From assembly GCA_037176885.1 (NCBI GenBank), contig JAWWNJ010000161.1:1-64000 (forward strand): 64,000 nt of DNA, written 5' to 3'. Below the pieces are notes generated by a model. It did no database searches, was not told where the DNA came from, and saw only the letters and a program-made list of their open reading frames with translations. Numbering within the stretch: position 1 is the stretch's first letter; each line of letters starts with the position of its first letter. Source of the DNA: Favolaschia claudopus. Its lineage: Eukaryota > Basidiomycota > Agaricomycetes > Agaricales > Mycenaceae. Below, piece by piece: positions 23,488-35,474 of the stretch. The position numbers and the translations under genes were made by a program.

Positions 23488-24399
23488 TCATGAATCCAGC
23501 CTGAATACATCTGTATATCTGCGAATTGCTCCCTCGACGCGTGCCCATAAGTCCCGGGAATTGACCTCGTCGTCGTCAAGCATGATACCTTCCGGTGTCA
23601 TCACGATTGAGAACCGAGCATCATGGATCACATCGAGAGAGGGTATTGGTTCTTGCGTGAAGACAACGAAACACTGCAAGTGTGTGCAGCCCGGATAGCA
23701 GCATGGAAACGAATATCGATGAGGTACTGCAGTCCGACAGCGCCAGATGTGTGAGACGCGGAAGGTTCTGGAGGTTGGCGAGCTGATCCCAGTTCTCGTC
23801 GAGGATGTTGTTGGGCAAATTAATGTCACCGAGGAGGAGATGCGTGATATTGTCGAACAATGAAAGACTCAGATCTGGTTGGAAACCGGCAAGGTCGAGA
23901 ATCAGGACGATACGTCGTGGCCGCATAGTCCTCTGTGACCATTTCAAGAAGCTTGGGTTTCTCGATGTCGCCAAGAAGAAGAGATTGTCGACTCCGGAGC
24001 ATGCCCGAAAAACTGTCTGCAGATGTCGTCTGACCACTCCCTCTTCTCGGGGCGGCTGAAGAAGACGTTCAATTCCAAGGAAGCTATGCATAAATAGCGA
24101 GTCGTTGTCGCGAAGAAGTCTGTGGGTTTGGAGCCATTCTGGACGGCACGCAAGATTGCTGCAGCGGGGCCAAACTTTCTGACTCAGACCGTCGAAATAG
24201 ACCCTCCTGTAAAGCAGTGGCTCAATCCTAGCCTCAAATTTCAGCTCGTATATCGACATTGGGCTAATGCTCATACTCACCAGATGAGAACTCGTCGAGC
24301 CACAGGGAGGAGCCGGGGAATTGTGTGGGGGTAGAACAGAGCTGCCGTCTCAAAGATATACCGCTCCAATTCGGGCGGAAAGCAAGGAGAGTTGGACAT
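23488..24399 (-). pseudogene. F-box/LRR-like Agaricomycete gene with one frame break
   Basis: The start is the ATG at 24397-24399. Exon 1 encodes SPCFPPELERYIFETAA followed by RLLPVARRVLIW, the F-box-like opening of a large family of uncharacterised Agaricomycete proteins. A 53-base intron (24228-24280) joins in phase to IEPLLYRRVYFDGL, then leucine-rich blocks (FDNITHLLLGDINLP, LPRLTHLALSDC). Near 23690 the frame shifts by one base. The C-terminus continues in another frame (FVVFTQEPIPSLDVIHDARF, then EGAIRRYTDVFRLDS) to a stop at 23488. With a single break this could be a live gene carrying an assembly indel or an early pseudogene. Confidence 0.65.
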
Positions 24400-24547
24400 G
24401 AGCTGCAGCCGAGGTGGTGGTCAGAGAAAGAAGTGACGGTTCCGACCTGTTCCGACCGGCCCGGATCGCAGAGCAGGTGACCTGTGACTACAGTGATGGT
24501 CACACGTCGCACCTCTTCCTCTCCTTTCATCTCCGCGGCTTGTCACG

Positions 24548-24581
24548 CTCGTTCTCGTGCCTGTAAAGGCACGAAAACGAG
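24548..24581. other. 15-bp inverted repeat with a GTAA loop
   Basis: CTCGTTCTCGTGCCT (24548-24562) and AGGCACGAAAACGAG (24567-24581) pair with a single mismatch around GTAA. As RNA this is a stem with a GNRA-type tetraloop. It sits between the F-box gene and the Copia element, and may belong to a UTR or to the element border. Confidence 0.6.
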
Positions 24582-24688
24582 ACAGAATGTTGTAGTAGGC
24601 CCGTCCGGTACGCTCCCAGGTACCCGTAGTGTTCCGTATTTCCTTTTCTGTCTCATACATATGATGGTTACTATCCGATGCTGCACCT

Positions 24689-24876
24689 CAGTCGTTTACA
24701 CCTATCGTGTCCCGACTGAGGTGAGCTACTTACATTCTATCTAGTCTACGGCTTACTTATATCGTACTCTAGCTCTTACCCTTTTGTTCTTACTTTAGGT
24801 ATTGTACCGACTCAATACAGTCGTTTACACCTATCGTGTCCCGACTGAGCTCTTACCCTTTTGTTCTTACTTTAGG
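24689..24876 (+). repeat. Direct repeats in the presumed Copia LTR
   Basis: A 32-base block (24689-24720, again at 24818-24849) begins CAGTCGTTTACACCTATCGT. A second ~30-base block occurs at 24771-24800 and again at 24848-24876 and ends TACTTTAGG. In the first copy the blocks are separated by about 50 bases, in the second they abut. Duplicated U3 enhancer or R-region blocks are common in LTRs. Confidence 0.75.
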
Positions 24877-24979
24877 TTATGGGCCCCGTTGCCCTTTGAG
24901 CTCACTCAGAAGAACAACACGATAAACTGACTCAAACTTTATTCACAAACCTCACACACAATCATACCAAGTCGCTTCG

Positions 24980-27090
24980 ATGGCGTCCCAAATGATTACC
25001 CTACCCACTTTGTTAGCAACGGAAAAGCTGCAAGCTAACAAGTCCAACTTTCCTACCTTCAAGGTGCTCATTGAGGAACAACGCTGCAAGCAAAGGCTTG
25101 TCAGGGTACCTCGACGGCACCATTACAAAGCCCGCCATCGTTACGCCGCCCGCCGGCACTGCATCACCAGATCCTACCCCCGTATTTTCAAGAGCCCCCA
25201 CACCGCGAGGAGTGGCTTTACCGTGATGGGGTTCTTCGCTCCCTCATTGTTACAAGCATCGTAGACCCAATCGGCTTGGGTGTGAAGCGCGATGGTACCG
25301 CAAAAGGAGTGTTGGGACTCCGTCACCAACGCGTGTGCAAAGAAAAGTGATGCGGCACTTTCCCTCGCTGAGAGCGAGCTCCAGTCAATCAAGTTCTCAG
25401 GAGCTTCACGCGACGACCTTGACAGCCTTCTCAGCACTATTCGGAACAAAGGGAATGTCGTCAGAATGCTAGGCGGAAAGGCAGATGATAATCTGCTCAA
25501 AAACGTACTTATTCGCTCACTTCCTCCCGACCCGCGTTGGCTAGGCCTCCAAGGCGCGCTGTTTGGAGCCGCGGACCTTGACGATGCGTTTGCGCTGATC
25601 AAGACTGTCGCCATTAATACCCGGCATGCCAGAGCACACCACTGTTGCCACGACTTCGACCGGCGCTGAACACATCAGCTCCCAAGCGCCGCTGCACGAA
25701 CCCTGGCTGTAAGCAGTCAATAAGACCAGCCACAGCTTCGAGAACTGCTACTGGCCTGGGGGAGGGAAAGAGGGCCAGTTTCCGCCGAATTTCGGACGAA
25801 ACCGCCCTCAGGCAAGGCAGGCGATGACCGAGGAGGAGCCAATCCATCGAGTGTTGATGGCGAATGCGCGGAAGGTTACGGTGGAGGAGGTGGAGGATGA
25901 GGATGCCCCGAAGGTCGTGTGGCCAAAGGCTGCCAACACGGAGGCAACGTTGCAGAGAGATGACGATGACACTCACACCGAACATGTTGTTGATTGCGTC
26001 TATCTGCCCCCACAGCCGCTGTCAGCCGCACCTTCGAGAACTTTTCGCCGACAAAGACAGTGACCTTTCTTGACTCGGGAGCAAGTGACCATTTCTTCCG
26101 CGACCGCTCCGACTTCCATTCCTACGAACCCGTGGCTGTTCGTACCGGTAAATCAGCCCTCGCGTCCGAGGGCGACTTTGCTATTGTAGGAAAGGGGACA
26201 GTCAGGAAGGTCTTCGTCGTGGAAGGAAGAGAGGTTCACATCACCTTATTAAACGCCCATTCACGCACCCATCGCTGTCAGCGAATCTGATTTCAGTCAG
26301 TCAGTTCGATAAAGCAGGGTACTATTCTACCTTTGGCGGTGGGGGAGTTGTCATTCGCGAGGGTCAAGGCAGGCGAAAAGATTCTGCAAGGCCGCGGATC
26401 AGCTGGGATGTATGTGCTGGAGGTGGTGAATACTCACGCGAATGTCTCGACCTCGCAACCAACTTCGTTGAGGAACTGGCACCGTCGATTTGCCCATGCG
26501 AGTCCGGAAACCATTCGGGAGATGCATACACAAGGCCTTGTGTCTGGCCTTGACATTACAGATCACTCCATCGATGGAAAATGCCTTGATTGTCGCGCCG
26601 GACGTCAGCACACCGCGCCCGTACGATAGCCAGACGGAGACAGACGTACCTCCTTTGGATCTTGTAGCGTTTGATCTGTGGGGGCCGTCCCGAGTTGCGT
26701 CGCCGGGAGGAAACATCTATATGATGTTAGTCGTTGATAGCGGAACTGGGCATAAACACACCGATTACTTGCGCGATAAGAGTGACGACTCTACCATTCC
26801 TGCATTCGACAACTACCGTGTCATGGCCGAGAAGCAAACCGGCAGGAAGCTGAAGCGCGTCCGCACCGACAATGCATTCAACTCCGCGAAATGGACGGCT
26901 TACTTCAAGCTGCATGGGATTATCACGAGCGAACCTGCACCTTACTCGTCAGCAGAGAACGGGCTTGCCGAGCGCGGAATACGCACCATTACCGAGGACA
27001 TTCGCACCCTTCTTCACGAGTCAGGTCTGCCTGAAACCTATTGGGCGGCTGCCGGAGCGTGTGCAACCTACAGCCGCAACCGAATGCCGA
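24980..27090 (+). pseudogene. Copia Gag-Pol polyprotein remnant
   Basis: The start ATG is at 24980. Gag-like sequence follows (QSIKFSGASRDDLDSLLSTI region, 25292-25669), then a CCHC knuckle split by a frame break near 25710-25750 (CTNPGC, then NCYWPGGGKEG). The protease active site TFLDSGASDHFF is near 26068-26105. The GAG-pre-integrase zinc site is WHRRFAHAS with CLDC near 26482-26600. The integrase shows FDLWGP, RTDNAF and NGLAERG (about 26668-26985), giving the D, D and E residues. At least four frame changes break the polyprotein, and the 3' end is lost at the Gypsy border. Confidence 0.82.
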
Positions 27091-28899
27091 TGAAACGGTG
27101 CGTGTAGGTGTAGGCGTGAAATATACCGAAATATAAAATCACAAAATCTAATCCAATACGACGTGTGTGTGTGTGTGTTCGGGGTGGCGGGAGCACGTAT
27201 CGTCCCTCAGAATACTTGGGCAAGCTTCAATCATCAAGGTCGCTACGTTTGAGCGGGACGAACTACTAGATTGTCTAGCGAGAACGTAGCGGGCAAAACG
27301 ATTCGCAGCGGGAGAAGCGAAGAGTCACTCTTTCTGAGACTTCGAAATGAGAAATTCTGAGTCTAGCGGGGAGGGTCTCCGTGCCAATAGAAAAGCGTCG
27401 CCCGGTAGTGGATCGTCAACCGGGAAGAAGCTTTCTGGATGGCAACCGGCGGGCAGAAGGCGCGGCTCAGCGGACGGGGTTCTTATTCAACTGGCGCGGC
27501 TCTGGCAAGGAGCGGGGCTCTTACGTCGATGGCGCGGACACTAACCAGTGGCCGGGGCACTTACACCACTACGCGGCGGCGAGCTCGAACGGGGGTCTTT
27601 GAATACCGCGGAACGGCAGGGCACACGGGGCGTCGACGGCGCGGAATCAAGCACGAACGGGGGTCTTTGAATACCGCGGAACTGCAAGAGACGGGGCTTC
27701 GTATTTCAGGAGGGCGCGGGCTCAAAGGCTGGCGGGGCTCTCAAAGTTCTGGCGGCTCGGTATGCCACAAGTCTTTCCGTATCACTCGAGTCTCTCTCAG
27801 ATATCAAGTCTAGTCTCTTTCAAAGCTTCAATTCAAATTCTAGAGTCCGCTACAAACTGCCCTTGTCTACGGGTAGGTAATTGACTGAGTAACAAAAAGT
27901 ACACCGGGAGATTAAATACATGCAGCGGGAGCAGAAACAACCAAATAAAATCATGATGAGAGACTGTCCAAGTTTGATGCCGCGCCCGCTGGGAACCAAT
28001 GGTATATTCAGGATTGCGAGTCGTGAGTGAAAAGACTGCCTCCCGGAGAAAGTCCATGCGGGCGGGTGGGTATTGCGCCTTATTGCAGTGCAATGGCGTG
28101 CTGGTTGCCATGTCCCCGGGAGGGGACACGAAATTCCTCCTTCATAATATGGTCCCGCCGCTGGTCGAGTTGAAGTCGAAAAGGCTCCCGCTGAGTAGTT
28201 AGTCAACGGCTCGACAGCGGTCAAGTTCGTCTCTTCCTCCATATTCAGAACAGTATAAGTCCCAGGGAAAATAGGGAGAGCCGAGCCGCGTTAGCGGCTC
28301 GCCACTCGCCGTTCGGGTTGTCCGCAATCAGCGGGAAATGCCCCCGGCAACTCGCCATGTCCTTCTCATCATTCTGACAGAGCCCGCTGGCTGGATAGCC
28401 GCTGGCTCCGCGGTGCTCCCGCTGGCAGTCGGTTAAGTCCCGGCTGTCCGTAATCAGCCGGCATGCTCGGTTAGGGCCTGCCGGTGATCCTGTTCGTCGA
28501 TAGAGTAGTGGCCGCCCTGAGTTCGAAGTTGAACTCAGTATGGTCCCCCGCTAGATCTTCTTCATGTTGGTCGGCGGGTGAGCGCCTAACCTCAGGGAGG
28601 TCGGTAGTTCCTCTTAGTCGCCTCCAGCACCTCGAGATAGTAGTTTCCCACCAAGTCCCTTGGCCCGGCAGTTTAGAAATAGTCAGCGGCAGAGTCTCGC
28701 ACCCATGTTAGGGAAACGTCGCTAAGCCGCTGCTACCCCGTTGGTGTCCCGCCAGCTTGTCGGCTATCCACAGCAATAAGATACTGCCCGCGAGGACGGG
28801 CATATCTTCTATTATCCTAACCTCACTTCTCCCGCTGATAGGTCTCGAAAATCGATAAATTCCGAGCATTTCATGCCTAGCCGTATAGCGGCCCTATCA
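27091..28899 (-). repeat. 3' LTR of the giant Gypsy element
   Basis: This 1,809-base copy includes a GT microsatellite (about 27161-27178), an internal direct repeat of about 30 bases starting CGAACGGGGGTCTTTGAATA (near 27586 and 27655), and the terminal dinucleotides TG and CA. Open frames inside it are repeated in the other LTR and are not coding. Differences from the partner are scattered substitutions plus single-base differences in homopolymer runs. Confidence 0.95.
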
Positions 28900-28912
28900 T
28901 CTCCCCCTTTCT
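28900..28912 (-). promoter_or_regulatory. Polypurine tract (second-strand primer)
   Basis: On the minus strand AGAAAGGGGGAGA abuts the TG start of the 3' LTR. A pure purine run in exactly this place is the standard plus-strand primer of Gypsy elements and confirms the element's orientation. Confidence 0.85.
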
Positions 28913-29590
28913 AGATTTTCAACTCTCCCGAGTTGACGACTTGTGATCGCCCGCTAGAGAACTGATCCATCTTCCCGGGGAAGGGGACTTCAAGACGAAT
29001 TCGTCTTGGAATAATTTAGATAACGAACGGGCCGCCAGTGAGGCCCGGTTCCCGCTCGTCCCCTTGGTATTCCATGAGAGCAAACCTTAACGAAGGACTC
29101 GAGGCGACCTAATTTTAGATCCCCACTCTACCTCCGTTGACAGTTTTCTGGACTCAACTTCTCGCCGCGGCCGGCGATGCCGTCACTTTCATTATGAGGC
29201 GTCATTCCTGCCTTTTTCGGAAGTACATCAAATTAGAGAAGCGCTTGAATCAAACTTTAACCCTGCGCTCTCTAAAGCCGCCCTATTCATCCGCAGTTTG
29301 GAATGTTTTGGATCAAAGAAGCCTCGGGGACCCCCCGCTTCTTCATTCAAATGTTTTTCTCTGAAAATCTCTCGAGAATCCCATCAAACATTCAAACTCC
29401 GACTCCTCAGGGTATAAAGAGTCGAGAGGTTTCTGGGTGGATTCCCCACCGATTCCCCGATTGGGTACCCCCTTGCCCTCTTTCCCCTTCGTTTAATCTT
29501 TCTGTCTTTCGCCCGCCGACCGGATTTCTGGCGCTTTGCACCGGGGAGCTCTTCCTCACTTCGCTCATTTCGTGACGCTACACCCACGGG
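28913..29590. promoter_or_regulatory. Leader/promoter region of cargo gene A
   Basis: Gene-free stretch between the 3' LTR and cargo gene A. TATAAAGA at 29413-29420 lies about 170 bases before the ATG of gene A and would be its TATA box. Confidence 0.4.
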
Positions 29591-32500
29591 ATGGCCTCCA
29601 AACCAAGCGGCAGTTCTGCCTCTCGCCCTAATTCTCGCTCTTCTCGTCGCGCCCCCCGCAGCTTCTTCTCCACCGCCGGTCCCTCGCAAACAGTTGTCTG
29701 GCCCTGGGCAGCCGCCCGCCGCATCGTCTTCAAAGTCGACCAAACTTCCTCCGCCGCCGCTGGAGTCTTCTAGTGTAGACTGGTTCGCCGTATGGCGCAA
29801 CAGGCCGGAGGAGTGGAAGACTCTGCAGGAGCTTCTCGTCCCGTCGAAGCTCGCGAACTACTCCCAATCTGGAATCGGCAAGATGCTCCGCTCCATCCAG
29901 GAGCCGCTGGTGAGTTTTCATCGGCTGTTTATTCTTTCAGTTTGTTAACTTCTTTCTAGAGGGAGCACCGGGCGATCTTGGGGGTTGCCCAGAAAGGCCT
30001 CGAGCCGCCCCCGATGGCCCTTGCCATAAGCGTCCACCTCCAAAAAAGCCATACAGATGTACGACCCGGAGGAGCACCTGCCCGATATTCAGGCCCTTCG
30101 CTACCGCAAGACCGAGCTCAAGCAAAAGAAGGTGCGCCCCCACCAGTAACTTTCTTGGCTCCGCTGCCGCTGATCGTTCAACCAGCTATTCTTCCCCCCG
30201 GCCCCGACCAAAACTATGGAGGCTTTTCCCATACCGCCGCCTCCGACGACCCAGCTCTTCGTTCCCCAGAGGACCAAAGCCGCCTTGGTGAGTTTTGTTT
30301 AATTAATTTTTTTTTTTTTTACCGGGCGACTCTGACTAGGCTCTCCTTTTTAGGCTGCGTCTTCGTCTGGCAAAGTTAGCGGCAAGGCCGCACCCGCCGC
30401 CAGTGAGTCTGGTAAAGTCAGCGGCAAAGCCGCCGCCGCGGCTGCTGAGACTGGAAAAGTCAGCGGAAAAGCCGCCACCAAGGTAAGTCGGGGCAACCGC
30501 CAATCGCTTCTCTTTCCAATTCTTTCATGTAGGGGGAGGACACGCCCCGGCCCAAGCCAAAGAAACTCCCGAATTTCACGAAGACGGTGAGGTTCTTCTA
30601 GTTTATCTTGATTCTTGCCGGCTGATCGTTCGTGTCCAGACCACATCTACCACCGACGATCCCAAGCCCGAGCGGGTCAAAGTGATCAAGAAGACCATCA
30701 AGGTCCCCGCCGAAACCCCAGTCGCCAGCGGCAGCGGCATCAAACGCAAGGTCTCAACCGGCGCCGAGTCGTCCCCATCCAAAAAGGCGAAAGAGGACAA
30801 GGCGGCCAAGGACAAAGCGGGCAAGGCCCCGTCTCGTAGTCAGGTAGTTGTCGCCCGCTGCTGTCCCCAATGTAAGGCCGACATAGAATTAACAATAAAC
30901 TTCTCGTAGTCTGTCATCAGCGTCCCAAGCTCCAGCGATGAGCGCGTCCCCGCTCCCGACTTCGAAATTCGTAAGTCAGTCCAACGCCGCCTGCTTTCTG
31001 CGCTGAAAATCTTCCCTTAGTGATAGAGACCAAGCCGCCCGCCACTCGAAAGAGCAAGAAGGCTAAGCCCGCCACCGTCGACACAGTGCCCTCTCTCAAA
31101 GGGCTGGGCACCCGTTGCCGCTCAACTCGCTGCCCTGGAGGGCGTCGGTATCAAACCGGCCAAGCCGGCGAGTTCCTCTTTCTACTGACGGGGAATTTCC
31201 TGGCTAACTTCCCGCGTTCCCTCTTTTAGCTTCCCGAGCAGCCCATCAGGTCGATGGAGCCGATCAAGAAGAAGAGCAAGCCTCGCCCCGAGGGGGAGTT
31301 CAGGCCGCCGAACAAAGACGTCATGAACAAGCTGTTCACTAATTACCCCGCAAGCCGCTCGCCGCCAGGACCTCCCGTACGACCCCGAGAAGGAGCAGTT
31401 CGCTTTGGTCGCTAATCACCTCATTGGCAATCTCGAGCTGAACGTCGCCCATGTAAGACAGCTTTTTTCTTCCCTGATTATTTTCTCTCCTCAATCTTTT
31501 TCTATCTAGAACGGTCCCCGCTGCCTGCGGTGCATCGCCTGCGGCAGCAAGTGCGAATCCACCGGCGTCCCCGGCGAGTGCACGGCCTGCGCCAGCCGCA
31601 AGTCCACAAAGGACTGTACTTTCCTTCTCGACGGCGAAAAGATCAGCTCCAATGGGCTCCGGGCTGAAGCAATGGGTCTCGATGACCCGGCCCGTAAGTC
31701 AACCACTACTTTCCCGTTTAGGCCCGCTGACCATTTCAACAGAGTGGTTCGACTTGAACGCCGATGTCAACCACCGCCGCGGACACCTGTTTCGCCATCC
31801 AAGACGCTTTCGAGAAGGCGCGCTGGAATTTGAACCAGAAGTCCTTCAAGATGCTTTCTCTCTGTCTTGGTCACCCGCCGGGAGATCCAGCGGGAGGATT
31901 TCATCAAACGCTTCGCCGGCGAGACCACCGAGGAGCAGGAGAAGAACATGGACCAGGTCTTGCGCATCGCCATGACCCAGGGGTTGACCGCTTCGTCGAC
32001 TATCAAGTCGAACCGCCGCTGGCAATATTACCCTGGCGAGGTCCTCGACGAAGTCCCTATCCCCGGCTTCGAGGACGCCTATGCCTTTTACGAAGCCAAG
32101 GACCGCCAGGACCAAAATGTCCCGCTCGCCTTCTACCTCATCCCGGCTGAGCCTGAACTCTCGATTCCGACACAGTGGGTCGAAGTGCAAGTAAGTCCCA
32201 TTCTTTCTTTACATTATTCTTCCGGGCCGCTGACCCTCTTATTCCCATAGCCGGAGGACTGCGTGGACCTCTTCCACGACTTGAAGGAGAGGACGCCGCT
32301 GAAGAGATCCCCGACGGCTCGAAAGTCCGACAGCGCCTCCTCCTCGACGGTAAGGGTCCGATTAATCTCGACCCAGACGACGAAGACGGCAATGTCTTGC
32401 CTTACAGCTGGGAGCACAAGAGCGTGCCCGGCTTTTTCAAGATGTTGTACCGTAAGGGTACGTTCTTCGAGATCCCCGACCCGCCGCCACCAGAGCCGAA

Positions 32501-33082
32501 GCGCAAGGGCAAGTCCAGCGGCAAGGTGAAGTCTTCTTCCGTGGTCCACGACGACGCCGACGACGAGTTCAAACCCGACCCGACTTCCCAAGAGGAAGAC
32601 ATGGGTGAGGCCCCGGACGACCGTACGTTACTTCTTATCTCTTCTTTCTAATTCATTGCTAAAGTCAACTTCTCCCGCTAGCCATGGATATTTCCCGCCC
32701 CGCCAACTCCTGAAAAACGCCCAAAGGGCAAACAGCGGGCAGTCGAGCCGCCCGTTCCTTCTTCGAGCGAAGAAGAGAACGACGAGTCCGGCGAGGTGGG
32801 GTGCACCCGCTTTCGACGACTTCCTAGCTCAGTCGTTTGCGCCAGGACGGGTCCAGCGGCGAGGAGGACAGCGAGGCCGAGGTACGCGGAAGCGTCCAGG
32901 GGGAAGCCGACGAGGAAGACGACAGCGATCTCGAGGAAGTCGAAATCCCCGGGACTGCCGATTTCGCAGCCAGCGGCGAGGAGGACGTTGGGCCAGAAGT
33001 TGACGCAGTGGGCGAGGAAGATGCCGATGGGCACCTTCCCGATCATCCTGGTCCTTCGGGCGACGACGCGGTCGAGAGCTGA
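29591..33082 (+). CDS. Antisense cargo gene A: Lys/Ala-rich protein with a Zn2Cys6-like cluster
   Basis: The start is the ATG at 29591. At least ten short GT-AG introns can be read (for example 29913-29960, 30132-30185, 30288-30353, 30483-30532, 30587-30639, 30844-30909, 30971-31020). The N-terminal part has VDWFAVWRNRPEEWKTLQEL. A disordered middle carries repeats of SGKVSGKAA and basic runs (RKSKKAKP). The exon starting near 31511 encodes C-x2-C-x6-C-x8-C-x2-C-x8-C (starts CLRCIACGSKC). Acidic and basic tails follow, ending near 33082. Two frame breaks fall in homopolymers, a C6 near 29655 and an A6 near 30042; shortening either by one base restores the frame. The product looks like a nuclear, nucleic-acid-binding protein (inference). 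It runs antisense to gag-pol. Confidence 0.65.
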
Positions 33083-33888
33083 GCGGGTAAGCACGCTCCC
33101 CCTTTCTGGAGTCTTATCTCCCCGCTGACCATCTTTACAGCTTTTCCTCGTGGGTGGGCGGGCGGCAAGTAAGCGATTCGCCCGACCTCCCCGCTGCCTT
33201 TGACTTCACGCTGAATTCTTTCTAGAAATTTTTCTGTATTCATAATCGCGGGGCCGAGCGGCCCCCAAAAATCATCAAAAGCTACGGGCACGGGTCCCAT
33301 AACCCCGCTTCTTGCGAAGAGTCTGGCCTGGTAGAAATCTACCCGCCAGTACTCACAAAAATAAAAATAATTTAGATTCAAATCAAGTACCCCGCGTAGA
33401 GTAGCATCGTGTACCGGCCAAAGAGCCGACGAAATGTAAAAATAAAAGTTTTTACGATGCACTCTTTCTTTGTGTGAAAAATCCTTAAGTTCTTTTCGAG
33501 TTCCGAAGTCAGAGTCCCCGGCTAGAGCCTCTAAGTGATTTGTAAGAGTCTGAAGCAAAAGATTCCAACCAAGTGCTGCGCCCCGTCGGCTGAGTACGAC
33601 TTGGAGAGCGAGCTGAACACTCGGACTTTCGAGTTTTTCAACATGCCGAGCGGCAACGGTGCTTATCAGCGGGATCATCAGATAGCGGGGAGTGCCCGCG
33701 GCTTCTCTTCTAGCCGTCAGCGGCTGTCCTCGGATTCCACCGGGTGACTAGTTCCTCACTTCTCCTGCTGGTCTCGTAAGAGCGATAACGTAGAGTAGAA
33801 TCGGCCCGGCGGATCGAGTTACCCGCTACCGTACTTGTAGTCGATAGGGGTAGATAGCCAATCAAATCATCTTTTGCTTTCAATTGTC
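33083..33888. other. Spacer between cargo genes A and B
   Basis: AT-rich stretch with an A/T run near 33355-33375. A 211-codon minus-strand frame crosses it and overlaps the 3' end of gene A. I read it as non-coding: no domain is visible and it opposes a better-supported gene. Confidence 0.4.
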
Positions 33889-34631
33889 ATGCCTCAGCCC
33901 ATAGGGGAAGTCTTAATCGACTACCATTCCTTCCCGGCTGTCAGTCAAGACTTTGTGCGCAAGATTTACACTGTGGTAGGTCGTCTTCAGCCCATTTCTG
34001 CGCCAAGTCCAACCAGCCGCTAGCCGAATCTCGTCTGCACGCCCTGTAGTGACGCCGGCGAAGACTGTGAATTTCTCCACTGGGGCTCGAAGTGCACTCG
34101 GTGCCGGGAGGCGAAGGTCCCCAAGTGTCTGTTCACCGGGGTGGATTGGTTCAAATTTACCTATCCATCTTCGACCTTTCCGACACTTTTCATCTATCGC
34201 AGCGGTACATCCAGCCGCTCCTCAAATTCTCATCTTTCTTATTCCATTCAGGCGGTACTTTATACGACCTTGCATTCCTTGAACTCTGGTACCACCTGCG
34301 CCTCGGCGGCTTAAGCCTCGATATGTTCATGGGCTCGGTGGACGGTGAGCCCGCTGACTTTTTACGTCGGCGGGAGGAATTTGCCGGCGACCTTCGTGAC
34401 TGGGACATTGCTCACGACCTGTCTCGTGCCGCTCACTCCAGCCGGCGGCTGTATTTCTACAACATCCTGTCTCGAGTTTTACGCGAGTGGCGCGCTCAGG
34501 ATCGTTCGATCCATGCCCAATGCGACGTCGACGCAGCTATCTCTCTTCATGATGTCAGGCGGCGGGACGCTCATGTTCCGACCTTCGTGCCCTTGACCCA
34601 AGGCACGCGCCGCCAGACCTTCGAGCAATAA
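33889..34631 (+). CDS. Antisense cargo gene B: Zn2Cys6-like small protein (intact)
   Basis: Three exons splice cleanly: 33889-33975, 34024-34204 and 34252-34631, giving 215 codons plus a TAA. Exon 1 (29 codons) ends in phase 0 just before the cysteine module. Exon 2 (181 bases, ends in phase 1) encodes C-x2-C-x6-C-x8-C-x2-C-x7-C, with EFLHWG between the third and fourth cysteines. Exon 3 encodes a helical region (LAFLELWYHLRLGGLSLDMF, then SRRLYFYNILSRVLREW). The Cys spacing equals the GAL4-type Zn(II)2Cys6 pattern, but the usual basic run after the second Cys is weak, so DNA binding is only inferred. Paralogue of genes C and D. Confidence 0.8.
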
Positions 34632-34803
34632 TCCAGGCTAGTAGCTTTTCCCCGTTAGGGTCAAATAAATCTCTTTGCCCGGCTGCAAGCCGTTATCGTG
34701 ATGTCTGATTCCATCTGAGCTTTTGGTCCGGCAGCCGGTGGTACTCACCCGTCGGCTATAGATTTTACTTATAGCGGCCGGTGCCCAGTGAGTCCTTCGA
34801 GCG

Positions 34804-35474
34804 ATGCCCGCCTTTTCTTTGGCAGCGACTTTTTACTCAGAACGCTTTAGGAGCTTTACCGGTCCCTCAGAGTACCAGCTCGTACTTCAAGCTCAGTTCG
34901 TGGGTCTTTCGTTCTTTCTCGGTGCTCTCCCGCTGACGGGTGCCCCTTCTTAGCCGGAGTACGAATGCCAGTGCTGCCTCAAGAACTACCGCCATTGCAT
35001 CTGGATTCAGTGGGGTGAAGCCTGCCTCAGCTGCATGTTCATAGGTCGCGCCGCCTTGTGCTGCTACACTAAGAAGTCCGTCTGGCAGGCCGAGAACAGC
35101 CGTCGTCGCGATACTCTTCTAGCCTCTCAGCCAGGCAAGTCTGCTTTCTCTCTTTCTACCTCTCGGCGGAGGCTTACTGGATTTTAGCTCCCTCCGCCGG
35201 GCGGATCGCTCAGTTTGACTGGTACGCCAGGGCCGCCGCTGCCCGATTCGACGAGAAGTTGTACATTGATGTGCGTACTTGCACCATCCTCGCCGCCAGG
35301 TCCATGCTCGGCACCCTTGGGTTTGGCCAGCTACGCTTCTTGTATCGGCTGTGGTTTGACGCGAAGGGGGCGGGCATGCGAAAGGAAATTGTAGATCTCC
35401 TCCGGGATAGGTTAGACGCTGTAGCTCTCCAGTCCGGCGCAAGGCTCCCGCCCGTTATGTTCATCGGGCCGTAA
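34804..35474 (+). CDS. Antisense cargo gene C: Zn2Cys6-like small protein (intact, GC-AG intron)
   Basis: Exons 34804-34899, 34954-35134 and 35188-35474 give 187 codons plus a TAA with no break. Exon 2 is 181 bases and ends in phase 1, exactly as in gene B. It encodes C-x2-C-x6-C-x8-C-x2-C-x8-C (starts CQCCLKNYRHC, with WGEAC). The second intron has a GCAAGT donor, a rare GC-AG type, and ends TTTTAG. Exon 3 is helical (AQFDWYARAAAARF, then FGQLRFLYRLWFDA). The shared exon structure and module show common origin with B and D. Confidence 0.8.

Larger units (their letters stand above)
24689..27090 (+). mobile_element. Ty1/Copia LTR retrotransposon, 3'-truncated
   Basis: Gag, zinc knuckle, aspartic protease, GAG-pre-integrase and integrase core occur in Copia order on the plus strand. 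The frame ends at the 27091 Gypsy LTR inside the integrase, and reverse transcriptase, RNase H and the 3' LTR are missing. The left border is uncertain: no second LTR is present for comparison, and the LTR is inferred from the repeated block at 24689-24876 just before gag. Confidence 0.85.

Noticed and set aside
27347..27813. Open frames in the LTRs, repeated at 45.7-47.5 kb
   Set aside because: They lie wholly within both LTRs, change frame between the two copies and contain an internal repeat, so they are not coding.
33043..33678. 211-codon minus-strand open frame between cargo genes A and B
   Set aside because: It overlaps the 3' end of a better-supported plus-strand gene, has no recognisable domain, and lies in the AT-rich spacer.
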